Shown here: positions 47,036 through 56,002 of the stretch, in pieces
Layout of the letters: every line of letters begins with the position of its first letter
Position numbering within the stretch: the first letter of the stretch is position 1
Assembly (NCBI RefSeq): GCF_021728295.1
Contig: NZ_JAKJXE010000003.1
Location: 186,001 to 250,000 of the forward strand
Direction: 5' to 3'
Length of the DNA stretch: 64,000 nt
Origin: Pseudomonas petrae
Lineage (GTDB): Bacteria; Pseudomonadota; Gammaproteobacteria; Pseudomonadales; Pseudomonadaceae
Position numbers and translations under genes: made by a program
Notes under the pieces: model-generated
Database searches by the model: none
Told to the model about the DNA's origin: nothing
Seen by the model: the letters and a program-made list of their open reading frames with translations, nothing else

Positions 47036-47401
47036 TCAGCCCGCGAGCACCGCGTTCAGGGTTTTCATGAGGGTTTCTTCGTCCACCGGCTTGGTCAGGT
47101 AATCCCGCGCGCCCTGGCGTTTGCCCCAGACCTTGTCGGTTTCCTGATCCTTGGTGGTGATCATGATCACGGGGATCATGCTGGTGTCAGCGTCTTTGGT
47201 CAGCTGACGGGTCGCCTGAAAACCGTTGAGGCCCGGCATGACGATGTCCATCAACACGGCATCGGGCTTTTCCTGACGGGCCAGGGCCACGCCGTCGGCA
47301 CCGTTCTCGGCCTTGAGGACCTGATGGCCGTGCTTCTCCAGCATGCCTGTCAGCTTGTACATTTCGGTCGGCGAGTCATCGACGATCAGAATTCGAGCCA
47401 T
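47036..47401 (-). CDS. pilH: response regulator PilH
   Basis: 121-aa stand-alone CheY-like receiver. Acidic pocket VDDS (8-11), phospho-Asp in LMDIVMPGLNGF (~52), Thr/Ser in MITTKDQ and Lys in YLTKPVDE. In the known system it counteracts PilG/promotes retraction or acts as a phosphate sink for ChpA. Located 45 bp after pilG. Confidence 0.95.
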   Translation of the reverse strand: MARILIVDDSPTEMYKLTGMLEKHGHQVLKAENGADGVALARQEKPDAVLMDIVMPGLNGFQATRQLTKDADTSMIPVIMITTKDQETDKVWGKRQGARDYLTKPVDEETLMKTLNAVLAG

Positions 47402-47446
47402 GGTGCTTCCCCATAGAAACAGCCGTCCCGCACGAGGGGGTCGGCA

Positions 47447-47857
47447 TCAAGATAGTTGTTGTTCGACTGCAACGAACCCGGGCACATGGGCCTTGATCGC
47501 ACTGAGCAGTTCTTCCTTGCTGAACGGTTTGGTCAAAAACTGATCGGAACCGACGATGCGCCCCTTGGCCTTGTCGAACAGCCCGTCCCTTGAGGACAAC
47601 ATGATCACCGGCGTGGATTTGAACGCCCGGTTGTTCTTGATCAATGCGCACGTCTGATACCCGTCGAGCCTGGGCATCATGATATCGACGAAAATGATTC
47701 TGGGATGATTGTCGGCAATCTTGGCCAGTGCGTCGAAGCCGTCGATGGCGGTGATCACTTCACAACCCACGTTTTTCAGCAGGGTCTCGGCGGTGCGACG
47801 AATCGTTCGGGAGTCGTCGATGACCATCACTTTCAATGGGGCTGAATGCTGTTCCAT
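47447..47857 (-). CDS. pilG: response regulator PilG
   Basis: 136-aa CheY-like receiver. VMVIDDSRTIRRTAE holds the acidic pocket. The phospho-Asp lies in FVDIMMPRLDGYQ and Lys in FLTKPFSKEELL. It controls pilus extension and cAMP signalling in the known system. The start at 47857 (MEQHSAPLKV) was chosen by homology over a longer frame to 47974. First gene of the pil-chp operon, divergent from gshB with 253 bp between them. Confidence 0.95.
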   Translation of the reverse strand: MEQHSAPLKVMVIDDSRTIRRTAETLLKNVGCEVITAIDGFDALAKIADNHPRIIFVDIMMPRLDGYQTCALIKNNRAFKSTPVIMLSSRDGLFDKAKGRIVGSDQFLTKPFSKEELLSAIKAHVPGFVAVEQQLS

Positions 47858-48110
47858 ATCTGCTCTACCATCGCCGCGGCGAATCAGATGGGTTGCCTTC
47901 TGCCGGGCATCTGGTTTTGGGTCGGGAGGATCGGGAAGTACCAAATCAGTGCCAAAGCACGGCTGGCGCAACACCGGATGCCGAGCCTTTTTAGCACACT
48001 CTCCACGGCCAATCCATAAAGCCTTGCCCCTTGACCCAAAGCCGGCGCGGCGCCACCCTGACGCCTATTTTCGGCCTGTCGTGGCCTTTACCGATCAGAG
48101 GATATTACCC

Positions 48111-49067
48111 ATGAGCATTCGCCTGGGAATCGTCATGGACCCCATCGAGCGCATCTCCTATAAAAAGGACAGCTCGCTGGCCATGCTCCTGGCAGCGCAA
48201 GCCCGCGGCTGGTCGTTGTTCTATATGGAGCAGCACGACCTGTATCAGGACGCCGGCCAGGCCCGCGCCCGCATGAAACCGCTGAAAGTCTTCGCCGACC
48301 CGGCCCACTGGTTCGAGCTGGAAGCCGAAGTCGACAGCGGTCTGGACGACCTGGACGTGATCCTGATGCGCAAGGATCCGCCGTTCGACATGGAGTTCGT
48401 CTACTCCACCTATCTGCTCGAACAAGCCGAGCGCGCCGGCGTGCTGGTGGTCAACAAGCCGCAAAGCCTGCGTGACTGCAACGAGAAGCTGTTCGCCACG
48501 CTGTTCCCTCAATGCACCCCGCCTACCCTGGTCAGCCGTCGCGCCGACATCATTCGTGAGTTCGCCGCGAAGCACGGCGATGTCATTCTCAAGCCGCTGG
48601 ACGGCATGGGCGGCGCGTCGATCTTCCGCCACCGCGTCGGTGATCCGAACCTCTCGGTGATTCTGGAAACCCTGACCAAGCACGGCCATGAGCAGATCAT
48701 GGCGCAGGCGTATCTGCCGGCGATCAAGGACGGCGACAAGCGCATTCTGATGGTCGATGGCGAACCGGTTCCGTATTGCCTGGCGCGCATCCCGGCCGCC
48801 GGCGAAACCCGAGGCAATCTGGCCGCTGGCGGTCGTGGCGAAGCCCGCCCCCTGACCGACCGCGATCGCTGGATCGCCGCCGAAATCGGCCCCACGCTGC
48901 GGGAAAAAGGCCTGTTGTTCGTAGGCCTGGACGTGATTGGCGAGCACCTGACCGAGATCAACGTCACCAGCCCGACCTGCATCCGCGAGATCGACAACGC
49001 GTTCGGGACGGACATTGGTGGCATGTTGATGGATGTGATCGAGAAGAAGCTGCAGGCGCGCGCCTGA
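48111..49067 (+). CDS. gshB: glutathione synthetase
   Basis: ATP-dependent ligation of glycine to gamma-glutamylcysteine. 318 aa, ATP-grasp. Visible: MSIRLGIVMDPIERISYKKD at the N-terminus, LMRKDPPFDMEFVYSTYLLE, GDVILKPLDGMGGASIFR and LFVGLDVIGEHLTEINVTSPT. The start has GAGGATATTACCC upstream. gshB beside pilG is the gene order I recall from P. aeruginosa. Confidence 0.97.
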   Translation: MSIRLGIVMDPIERISYKKDSSLAMLLAAQARGWSLFYMEQHDLYQDAGQARARMKPLKVFADPAHWFELEAEVDSGLDDLDVILMRKDPPFDMEFVYSTYLLEQAERAGVLVVNKPQSLRDCNEKLFATLFPQCTPPTLVSRRADIIREFAAKHGDVILKPLDGMGGASIFRHRVGDPNLSVILETLTKHGHEQIMAQAYLPAIKDGDKRILMVDGEPVPYCLARIPAAGETRGNLAAGGRGEARPLTDRDRWIAAEIGPTLREKGLLFVGLDVIGEHLTEINVTSPTCIREIDNAFGTDIGGMLMDVIEKKLQARA

Positions 49068-49107
49068 AAACAGGCATTTGGGATAACTCTCCTGAGGCCA
49101 CCGTCCT

Positions 49108-49194
49108 GTAGGAGCGCGCTTGCCCGCGAACGCAGTGTGTCAGCAAAAAAACTGAATCTGACGCACCGCAATTGCGGGCAAGCGCGCTCCTGCA
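49108..49194. repeat. REP pair between gshB and tonB
   Basis: Direct REP 49108-49129 and a slightly diverged inverted copy 49173-49194 (TTGCGGG, CTCCTGC). Confidence 0.9.
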
Positions 49195-49328
49195 AGGGAC
49201 GGCACCTCCCACTAATCGGCCCAGCCACATCAAACGCCAGGCAAGTCCTGACATTGCGTTATCATGCGCGGCCTGAATTTTTGCGCTAGGTGAGTAGTAA
49301 TGCTGGCACATGTGCTGCCGGAGCGTGG

Positions 49329-50231
49329 ATGAACGCTGCGGTCGACGATGATCTCCCCCTGTCCCTGACCCGCACCGGCGTGCGCCCTGCCGATCGCCTC
49401 GGGTTTACCCTGATGATCGCCGCACTGGTGCATCTGGCGGTCATCCTTGGCGTCGGTTTCACCTACGTCAAACCGGAAAAGATCAGCCAGACCCTGGAGA
49501 TCACCCTCGCCCCTTTTAGAAGCGACACCAAGCCCAAGGACGCTGACTTCCTCGCCCAGGAAAACCAGCAGGGCAGCGGCACCCTCGACAAGAAAGCGGT
49601 GCCCAAGACCACCGAAATCGCCCCGTATCAAGACAACCAGATCAACAAGGTCACGCCACCGCCTGCCGCCAAACCGGTGATCAAGCAGGACGCGCCGAAG
49701 ACCGCTGTCGCCACCAAAGCCCAGTCCCCGCAAAAGACCGTCGCCAGGCGCGACGAGGTCAAGCCGGAAGAACAGAAGAAAGTCGCGCCGACCATCGACA
49801 GCACGCAGTTGAACAGCGAAATCGCCAGCCTTGAAGCCGAGCTGGCGGATGAGCAGCAGGCCTACGCCAAGCGTCCGAAGATCCACCGTCTGAGCGCGGC
49901 CTCGACCATGCGCGACAAGGGCGCCTGGTACAAGGAAGACTGGCGCAAGAAAATCGAGCGCATCGGCAACCTGAACTACCCGGACGAAGCGCGACGCAAG
50001 CAGATCTACGGCAGCTTGCGCATGATGGTGTCGATCAATCGCGACGGTTCGCTGTACGAAGTGCTGATTCTCGAGTCATCGGGCCAGCCACTGCTGGATC
50101 AGGCGGCGCAGAAGATTGTCCGGCTGGCGGCACCGTTTGCGCCGTTCAGTGGCGATCTCGCCGATATCGACCGGCTCGAGATCATCCGCACCTGGAAATT
50201 CGCGCGCGGGGACAAGCTGTCGAGTAATTGA
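49329..50231 (+). CDS. tonB: TonB-family energy transducer (TonB3-like)
   Basis: 300 aa. A short cytoplasmic N-terminus is followed by one membrane anchor (LGFTLMIAALVHLAVILGVGF, ~30-50), a long Pro/Lys/Gln-rich periplasmic linker with a coiled-coil-like LNSEIASLEAELADEQQAYA, and a C-terminal TonB domain (IGNLNYPDEARRKQIYGSLR to the end). The locus next to gshB and the pil operon matches tonB3 of P. aeruginosa, which is linked to twitching motility. The ATG at 49329 has GGAG upstream. An upstream GTG (49290) is less likely. No exbB/exbD is adjacent. Confidence 0.87.
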   Translation: MNAAVDDDLPLSLTRTGVRPADRLGFTLMIAALVHLAVILGVGFTYVKPEKISQTLEITLAPFRSDTKPKDADFLAQENQQGSGTLDKKAVPKTTEIAPYQDNQINKVTPPPAAKPVIKQDAPKTAVATKAQSPQKTVARRDEVKPEEQKKVAPTIDSTQLNSEIASLEAELADEQQAYAKRPKIHRLSAASTMRDKGAWYKEDWRKKIERIGNLNYPDEARRKQIYGSLRMMVSINRDGSLYEVLILESSGQPLLDQAAQKIVRLAAPFAPFSGDLADIDRLEIIRTWKFARGDKLSSN

Positions 50232-50338
50232 TCAGCCGATGCCGCGCAATATGAAACCTGACCTGCGTCGCGATTTATCCGCCCGCGAGTCGGTTCTGCC
50301 AGTTGTCACAACAGCCCCGCGACGCCACACTAGGGCTC

Positions 50339-50908
50339 ATGAAAAACGTCTCTCCGTCGTACCTCAAACATCAGTTTCTGATCGCCATGCCCCACATGCA
50401 CGATGAGAACTTCGCTCAGACCTTGACCTACATCGTCGAGCACAATGCCAATGGCGCCATGGGCCTGATCATCAACCGACCGCAAAGCCTGTCGCTGGCA
50501 GACGTCCTTGAACAGCTGCGCCCCGAATTGCCGCCCCCTGCGCGCTGCAAGGACATCCCCATTCACCTCGGCGGCCCGGTGCAAACCGATCGCGGCTTTG
50601 TCCTGCACCCTTCCGGCCAAGTGTTTCAGGCGACCGTGGACCTGGGCGGCATTTCGCTCTCGACCTCTCAGGACGTTCTCTTTTCCATCGCGGATGGCTA
50701 CGGCCCTGATCAAAATCTGATCACCCTCGGCTATGCCGGTTGGGACGCCGGCCAGCTTGACGCCGAGTTCGCCGCCAATGCGTGGCTCAACTGCGCGTTC
50801 GACCCGGCGATCCTTTTCGAGGTGGAAAGCGAGGACCGCCTCGACGCCGCTGCCGCCAAACTGGGCGTCAACCTCAACCTGCTCACCAGCCAGGCGGGCC
50901 ACGCCTGA
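50339..50908 (+). CDS. algH: YqgE/AlgH family protein (UPF0301)
   Basis: 189 aa. Conserved marks: LKHQFLIAMPHMHDENFAQTL, GAMGLIINRP (~48-57), HLGGPVQTDRGFVLH (~85-99), and GYAGWDAGQLDAEFAANAWL. The family is cytosolic and its molecular function is not settled; AlgH was named for an effect on alginate production. The ATG at 50339 gives the usual start MKNVSPSYLKHQF. The stop overlaps the ruvX start by 1 bp (TGATG). Confidence 0.93.
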   Translation: MKNVSPSYLKHQFLIAMPHMHDENFAQTLTYIVEHNANGAMGLIINRPQSLSLADVLEQLRPELPPPARCKDIPIHLGGPVQTDRGFVLHPSGQVFQATVDLGGISLSTSQDVLFSIADGYGPDQNLITLGYAGWDAGQLDAEFAANAWLNCAFDPAILFEVESEDRLDAAAAKLGVNLNLLTSQAGHA

Positions 50909-51345
50909 TGGCCGGCCTGCGTCTGCTGCTGGGATTCGACTACGGCACCAAACAGATCGGCGTCGCGGTCGGCCAGGTGATCACCGGCCAGGCCCGCGAG
51001 CTTTGCACGTTGAAAGCGCAGAACGGCGTGCCGGACTGGGACAAGGTGCAGGCGTTGATCACCGAGTGGAAACCGGACGCCATCGTGGTCGGCCTGCCGC
51101 TGAACATGGACGGCACGCCCAGCGAGATGAGCGCACGCGCCGAGAAGTTTTCGCGCAAGCTCAACGGCCGCTTCAACCTGCCCGTCTACACCCACGACGA
51201 GCGCCTGACCACGTTCGAGGCCAAGGGCGAACGCGCCTCTCGCGGCCAGCACGGCAGCTACCGGGACAATCCCGTGGACGCCATCGCCGCAGCGCTTCTG
51301 CTGCAAAGCTGGCTGGAAGCCAACACCGCGCTGTTTGAAACCTGA
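50908..51345 (+). CDS. ruvX: Holliday junction resolvase-like / pre-16S rRNA nuclease YqgF
   Basis: 145 aa, RNase H-like fold. [17 protein letters not shown] with the first catalytic Asp, [30 protein letters not shown] with the central acidic residue, and [18 protein letters not shown] with the last Asp. It matures the 16S rRNA 5' end in E. coli. Coupled to algH. Confidence 0.95.
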   Translation: MAGLRLLLGFDYGTKQIGVAVGQVITGQARELCTLKAQNGVPDWDKVQALITEWKPDAIVVGLPLNMDGTPSEMSARAEKFSRKLNGRFNLPVYTHDERLTTFEAKGERASRGQHGSYRDNPVDAIAAALLLQSWLEANTALFET

Positions 51346-51374
51346 TCCATCTACGCTGCACCGAATTCGATTTA

Positions 51375-51404
51375 CCCCGGCCGTTCGTGCAGCGCACGCC
51401 GGGG
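51375..51404 (+). promoter_or_regulatory. stem-loop in the pyrR leader
   Basis: CCCCGGC (51375-51381) pairs with GCCGGGG (51398-51404). An inner GTGC-AGC-GCAC hairpin (51387-51397) stacks below a 5-nt bulge. The structure ends 17 bp before the pyrR start, just ahead of its AAGGAGC ribosome site. No U-run, so it is not a terminator. It could affect pyrR translation or mark a processed end. Confidence 0.5.
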
Positions 51405-51421
51405 CACCTGAAGGAGCAACC

Positions 51422-51943
51422 ATGAGCCTGCCAAATCCCGCCGAACTGATCAGCCAGATGGCGATTGATCTCAACGCGCACCTGAACAAACGCGGCATCC
51501 AGGAGCCTCGCTTCATCGGCATTCGCACCGGTGGCGTGTGGGTCGCGCAGGCGCTCCTCGAAGCCCTCAACATCCAGTCGCCGCTGGGCACGCTGGACGT
51601 CTCCTTTTACCGCGACGACTTCAGCCAGAACGGCCTGCACCCGCAAGTGCGCCCGTCGGAGCTGCCGTTCGAAATCGAAGGCCAGCACCTGGTGCTGATC
51701 GATGACGTGCTGATGAGCGGGCGCACCATTCGTGCGGCGCTCAACGAACTGTTCGATTACGGCCGCCCGGCCAGCGTGACCCTGGTGTCGCTGCTGGATC
51801 TGGACGCCGCTGACCTGCCGATCCGGCCGAACGTGACGGGCGCGACCCTGTCACTGGGGCCCAACGAGCGGGTCAAGCTGTCCGGGCCAACGCCGCTGAC
51901 GCTTGAACTGCAAGACCTTTCCACCGATTCCGCCGCCCTCTAA
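51422..51943 (+). CDS. pyrR: PyrR bifunctional regulator/uracil phosphoribosyltransferase homologue
   Basis: 173 aa, type I phosphoribosyltransferase fold. The PRPP loop is visible as [20 protein letters not shown] (~97-116). [15 protein letters not shown] (~35) and [13 protein letters not shown] are conserved. First gene of the pyrR-pyrB-pyrC' operon. A strong AAGGAGC precedes the ATG. In Bacillus PyrR acts on mRNA attenuators; in pseudomonads its regulatory mode is less clear to me. Confidence 0.94.
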   Translation: MSLPNPAELISQMAIDLNAHLNKRGIQEPRFIGIRTGGVWVAQALLEALNIQSPLGTLDVSFYRDDFSQNGLHPQVRPSELPFEIEGQHLVLIDDVLMSGRTIRAALNELFDYGRPASVTLVSLLDLDAADLPIRPNVTGATLSLGPNERVKLSGPTPLTLELQDLSTDSAAL

Positions 51944-51955
51944 GAGTCCTTTGCG

Positions 51956-52960
51956 ATGACGCCTCTCGACGCCAAGCGCCCGCTGCAACTGAACCATCAG
52001 GGCCAGCTGCAACATTTTCTCTCCCTCGACGGTTTGCCCCGCGAACTGCTGACCGAAATCCTCGACACCGCAGACTCCTTCCTGGAAGTCGGCGCCCGGG
52101 CGGTGAAAAAGGTCCCGTTGCTGCGCGGCAAGACCGTGTGCAACGTGTTCTTCGAAAACTCGACCCGCACCCGCACCACGTTCGAGCTGGCGGCGCAAAG
52201 ATTGTCGGCGGACGTCATCACGTTGAACGTGTCGACCTCCTCGACCAGCAAGGGCGAGACACTGTTCGATACGCTGCGCAACCTTGAGGCCATGGCCGCC
52301 GACATGTTCGTCGTGCGCCACGGTGACTCCGGCGCGGCGCATTTCATCGCTGAACATGTCAGCCCGCAGGTCGCGATCATCAATGGCGGCGACGGCCGTC
52401 ATGCGCACCCGACCCAAGGCATGCTGGACATGCTGACCATCCGCCGCCACAAGGGCAATTTCGAAAACCTCTCGGTGGCGATCGTCGGCGATATCCTGCA
52501 TTCCCGCGTCGCGCGCTCGAACATGATCGCGCTGAAGGCGCTGGGCTGCCCGGACATCCGCGTGGTCGCGCCAAAAACCCTGCTGCCGGTGGGCGTCGAG
52601 CAATACGGCGTGAAGGTGTACACCGATCTGACCGAAGGCCTGAAGGACGTCGACGTGGTGATCATGCTGCGGCTGCAGCGCGAGCGCATGTCGGGCGGCC
52701 TGCTGCCGAGCGAGGGTGAGTTCTACCGGCTGTTCGGCCTGACCACCGCGCGCCTGACCGGTGCCAAGCCCGATGCAATCGTGATGCACCCGGGCCCGAT
52801 CAACCGCGGCGTGGAAATCGAGTCGGCGGTGGCCGACGGCGCGCACTCGGTCATTCTTAATCAGGTCACCTACGGCATTGCGGTGCGCATGGCCGTCCTG
52901 TCCATGGCCATGAGTGGCCAAACCGCACAACGTCAGTTCGAGCAGGAGATCGCCCAGTGA
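51956..52960 (+). CDS. pyrB: aspartate carbamoyltransferase catalytic subunit
   Basis: Forms carbamoyl-aspartate from carbamoyl phosphate and aspartate. 334 aa, with the long N-terminal extension known from pseudomonad class A ATCases. Visible are [19 protein letters not shown] (carbamoyl-phosphate site), [16 protein letters not shown] with the flexible loop Lys, [16 protein letters not shown], and [11 protein letters not shown]. It overlaps pyrC' by 4 bp. In this enzyme class six PyrB and six PyrC' subunits form a dodecamer. Confidence 0.97.
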   Translation: MTPLDAKRPLQLNHQGQLQHFLSLDGLPRELLTEILDTADSFLEVGARAVKKVPLLRGKTVCNVFFENSTRTRTTFELAAQRLSADVITLNVSTSSTSKGETLFDTLRNLEAMAADMFVVRHGDSGAAHFIAEHVSPQVAIINGGDGRHAHPTQGMLDMLTIRRHKGNFENLSVAIVGDILHSRVARSNMIALKALGCPDIRVVAPKTLLPVGVEQYGVKVYTDLTEGLKDVDVVIMLRLQRERMSGGLLPSEGEFYRLFGLTTARLTGAKPDAIVMHPGPINRGVEIESAVADGAHSVILNQVTYGIAVRMAVLSMAMSGQTAQRQFEQEIAQ

Positions 52961-54228
52961 AGTTCAGCATCCTCGGCGCTCGCGTCATCGACCCTGTCAG
53001 CGGTCTGGATCAAGTCACCGACATCCATCTGGAAGCAGGCAAGGTTCTCGCCCTCGGCGCAGCACCCGCTGATTTCAGCCCTACGGAAACCATCGACGCC
53101 GCCGGCCTGATAGCCGCCCCCGGGCTTGTCGACCTGAACGTGTCGTTGCGCGAGCCGGGTTACAGCCGCAAGGGCAACATCGCCAGCGAAACCCGCGCAG
53201 CAGCAGCAGGCGGCGTCACCAGCCTGTGCTGCCCGCCGCGAACAAAACCGGTGCTCGACACTTCCGCCGTTGCCGAGCTGATTCTCGACCGCGCTCGCGA
53301 AGCCGGCCACAGCAAGGTCTTCCCTATCGGCGCGCTGAGCAAGGGTCTGGAAGGCGAGCAACTGGCCGAACTGATTGCCCTGCGCGACGCCGGTTGCGTG
53401 GCGTTCACCAATGGCATGGTGAATTTCCGCAGCAATCGCACGTTGTGCCGTGCCCTCGAATACGCGGCGACGTTCGATCTGACCGTGATCTTCAACTCCC
53501 AGGACCACGATCTCGCTGAAGGCGGCCTGGCCCACGACGGCCCGACGGCTGCGTTTCTTGGCCTGCCGGGCATTCCGGAAACGGCTGAGACGGTGGCACT
53601 GGCGCGTGACCTGCTGCTGGTCGAGCAAAGCGGTGTGCGCGCCCATTTTACGCAGCTGACCAGTGCGCGCGGCGTGGCCTTGATTGCCCAGGCGCAGGCG
53701 CGAGGCCTGCCGGTGACGGCGGATGTGGCGCTGTATCAGTTGATCCTGACCGACGAGGCGCTGACGGGCTTCTCTAGCCTCTATCACGTACAGCCGCCGT
53801 TGCGCACACGTGCAGACCGCGACGCGCTACGTGAAGCGGTGAAGTCGGGTGTGGTACAGGCGATCTCCAGTCATCACCAGCCCCATGAGCGTGACGCGAA
53901 GCTGGCCCCGTTCGGCGCGACCGAGCCGGGCATCAGCAGCGTGGAGTTATTGCTGCCACTGGCGATGACGCTGGTTGAAGACGGCCTGCTGGACCTGCCG
54001 ACGCTACTGGCACGCCTCAGTTCGGGACCGGCCGCTGCGCTGCGCCTGCCAGCCGGAAAGCTCACCGCCGGCTCGCCTGCGGATCTGCTGCTGTTCGACC
54101 CTGCCGCTTCGACCGTCGCAGGCGAGAAGTGGCTGTCGAAAGGCGAAAACTGCCCGTTCCTCGGCCATTGTCTGCCGAGTGCAGTGAGGTACACGTTTGT
54201 GGATGGGCGGGTTAGCTATATCGGTTGA
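52957..54228 (+). CDS. pyrC': inactive dihydroorotase homologue, ATCase structural subunit
   Basis: 423 aa, dihydroorotase-like amidohydrolase fold. The metal-binding HxH of active enzymes is replaced: [14 protein letters not shown] has Asn61 and Ser63 where active proteins have His. This agrees with the known non-catalytic PyrC' (PyrX) that is needed for ATCase assembly. It starts inside the pyrB stop (ATGA) and is the last gene of the operon. An active pyrC must be elsewhere in the genome. Confidence 0.94.
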   Translation: MKFSILGARVIDPVSGLDQVTDIHLEAGKVLALGAAPADFSPTETIDAAGLIAAPGLVDLNVSLREPGYSRKGNIASETRAAAAGGVTSLCCPPRTKPVLDTSAVAELILDRAREAGHSKVFPIGALSKGLEGEQLAELIALRDAGCVAFTNGMVNFRSNRTLCRALEYAATFDLTVIFNSQDHDLAEGGLAHDGPTAAFLGLPGIPETAETVALARDLLLVEQSGVRAHFTQLTSARGVALIAQAQARGLPVTADVALYQLILTDEALTGFSSLYHVQPPLRTRADRDALREAVKSGVVQAISSHHQPHERDAKLAPFGATEPGISSVELLLPLAMTLVEDGLLDLPTLLARLSSGPAAALRLPAGKLTAGSPADLLLFDPAASTVAGEKWLSKGENCPFLGHCLPSAVRYTFVDGRVSYIG

Positions 54229-54312
54229 CCGACGCGCTGAGGGATTCATTACAACTGACCCACATCCCGGCGGATTCCTACTCACGGAATTCCAACTGAC
54301 ACACCCAAGTCC

Positions 54313-54342
54313 GTAGGAGCCGGCTTGCTGGCTGGCTCCTAC
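54313..54342. repeat. compact REP-like hairpin
   Basis: Perfect 9-bp inverted repeat GTAGGAGCC/GGCTCCTAC around GGCTTGCTGGCT, apparently a collapsed fourth-type REP pair. Confidence 0.75.
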
Positions 54343-54370
54343 AGGATGTCGCAGGCTACGCACGTCCCAT

Positions 54371-54392
54371 GTAGGAGCGCGCTTGCCCGCGA
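54371..54392 (+). repeat. single main-type REP
   Basis: Perfect direct copy without inverted partner, between pyrC' and the TM2 gene. Confidence 0.88.
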
Positions 54393-54486
54393 AAAGACTC
54401 ACGCCTCACAAAGACGAAACTGACACCCTGCAGACGGATTCACAGGGTGTTGCGCACGGCGCAGAGTGCGCGTTCGGCACGATGAG

Positions 54487-54903
54487 TTATCGGCGGGCGT
54501 TCTTCACCGAGATCTGGTCATTCAGCGTCCAGAAGTCGTACAGCACGCCCAGCAGCGCCAATCCCCCTGTCAGCAGGTAAATGATCCCCGTGATCCATTT
54601 GCCCTGATACATCCGGTGCACACCGAACACACCCAGAAAGGTCAGCAGAATCCAGGCAAGGCTGTAATCGGTTGAGCCTGCGTTAAATCGCAGGTCCGCT
54701 TCCCGATCCATCGCCGGAATCAGGAACAGATCGATCAGCCAACCGATGCCCAACAGCCCCAGCGTGAAAAACCAGATCGTGCCGGTGACCGGCTTGCCGT
54801 AATAAAAACGGTGAGCGCCGGTGAATCCCACAATCCAGAGCAGATAGCCCATGACCTTGCTGTGGGTGTCCGGACGCTGAACGTCGGGTTGATAGGTGTT
54901 CAT
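54487..54903 (-). CDS. TM2 domain membrane protein
   Basis: 138 aa with four hydrophobic segments arranged as two TM2-like helical hairpins: YLLWIVGFTGAHRFYYGK, then FFTLGLLGIGWLIDLFLIP; later FLGVFGVHRMYQGKWITGI and GGLALLGVLYDFWTLNDQI. The HRFYxGK and DxFLIP motifs define TM2 domains. Function unknown. Single gene, convergent with pyrC'. Confidence 0.88.
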   Translation of the reverse strand: MNTYQPDVQRPDTHSKVMGYLLWIVGFTGAHRFYYGKPVTGTIWFFTLGLLGIGWLIDLFLIPAMDREADLRFNAGSTDYSLAWILLTFLGVFGVHRMYQGKWITGIIYLLTGGLALLGVLYDFWTLNDQISVKNARR

Positions 54904-55153
54904 TGTTGACCTCGACTGCTGCGATAGAAAAAAATATTCGTAGGATTTGTGACTTTCGTGACGCCGTCCGACGTATGGCTTGAACCTCTTTTCAATCGTG
55001 CAAACCCTTGTTCTGCAAGGTGATCACCACAGTGAGATGACGATTCTGCGGCCTAAACTGACTTTAAGGGCAGTAAATTGTTCGACAAGGGGGCTCAGAA
55101 TTTCGCAAAAAGCTGTTATAAAGTTGCGCGCTGACCAACAAGAGCCCTGCCTA

Positions 55154-55885
55154 ATGCGTCCATTTTTCAAGACATGGCTGACTATTTGTCTATTTATGCC
55201 ACTGGCCGCCCACGCCACCAATCGTGAGCAAACGCTTCCACCGAGCTTCACCGGTTTCACTGCCAGGTCCGAGTCGCCGGAATCCGTTTCACGCAATATT
55301 GCCGCTCAACGGGCTGCGATGGCTGCACTGGAACAGACGGCTACTCCACTCGAGTCCTCTGGCAAGCGAGCCACAGCTGTTAAAGGGAAATCGTCCCGCA
55401 GCACTCGCAAGATTTCGCAGAACACTGTCGCCCTGGCCAACACGGCGCAGATGGGTACCAAACAGAGCAGCACCGTGGTCAACCGGGCCGTTAACGCCAT
55501 CGGTACACCTTATCGTTGGGGCGGCACCAGCCCAACAAAAGGGTTCGACTGCAGCGGACTGGTGAAATATGCCTTCAACGACGTGAGCGAAGTCGATTTG
55601 CCGCGCACCTCCAACGCCATGGCCGAAGGTCACGGGCAGAAGGTTGACCGCAAGGACTTGAAGCCGGGGGACTTGCTGTTCTTTAACATCAAGAGCCGCA
55701 CGGTGAATCACGTTGCGATCTACCTCGGCAACGACCGTTTCGTTCACGCGCCACGCCGTGGCAAATCCGTGACGATCGATACGCTGAAGAAGCCGTACTG
55801 GGACAGCCATTACGTCGTCGCCAAGCGTGTGCTGCCAAAGCAGCCGCCGAGCCAGAAAGGCACTGTGCGCATCGCCCAGCGATAA
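55154..55885 (+). CDS. NlpC/P60 family peptidoglycan endopeptidase
   Basis: 243 aa. Signal peptide ~1-21 (cleavage after AHA), a Ser/Lys/Ala-rich linker, then a C-terminal NlpC/P60 domain with Cys133 (GFDCSGLVKYAF), His186 (TVNHVAIYLG) and a third polar residue, His198 (FVHAP). It likely cleaves stem-peptide bonds in the periplasm. The start at 55154 was chosen for the signal peptide. A longer frame from 54980 lacks features. Convergent with pilT. Confidence 0.92.
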   Translation: MRPFFKTWLTICLFMPLAAHATNREQTLPPSFTGFTARSESPESVSRNIAAQRAAMAALEQTATPLESSGKRATAVKGKSSRSTRKISQNTVALANTAQMGTKQSSTVVNRAVNAIGTPYRWGGTSPTKGFDCSGLVKYAFNDVSEVDLPRTSNAMAEGHGQKVDRKDLKPGDLLFFNIKSRTVNHVAIYLGNDRFVHAPRRGKSVTIDTLKKPYWDSHYVVAKRVLPKQPPSQKGTVRIAQR

Positions 55886-55967
55886 AATCTCTCCGCGACG
55901 CGCTGTATGAACGTGCTAGCCGCGATTGCGGGCTGTCAGCTGAACACCTTTGGCTGACACATCGCAA

Positions 55968-55989
55968 TCGCGGGCAAGCGCGCTCCTAC
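55968..55989 (-). repeat. inverted main-type REP with degenerate partner
   Basis: Perfect inverted REP. A decayed partner GCCGCGATTGCGGG lies at about 55919-55932, between the convergent NlpC/P60 and pilT genes. Confidence 0.85.
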
Positions 55990-56002
55990 AATGGGCTACT
56001 CA

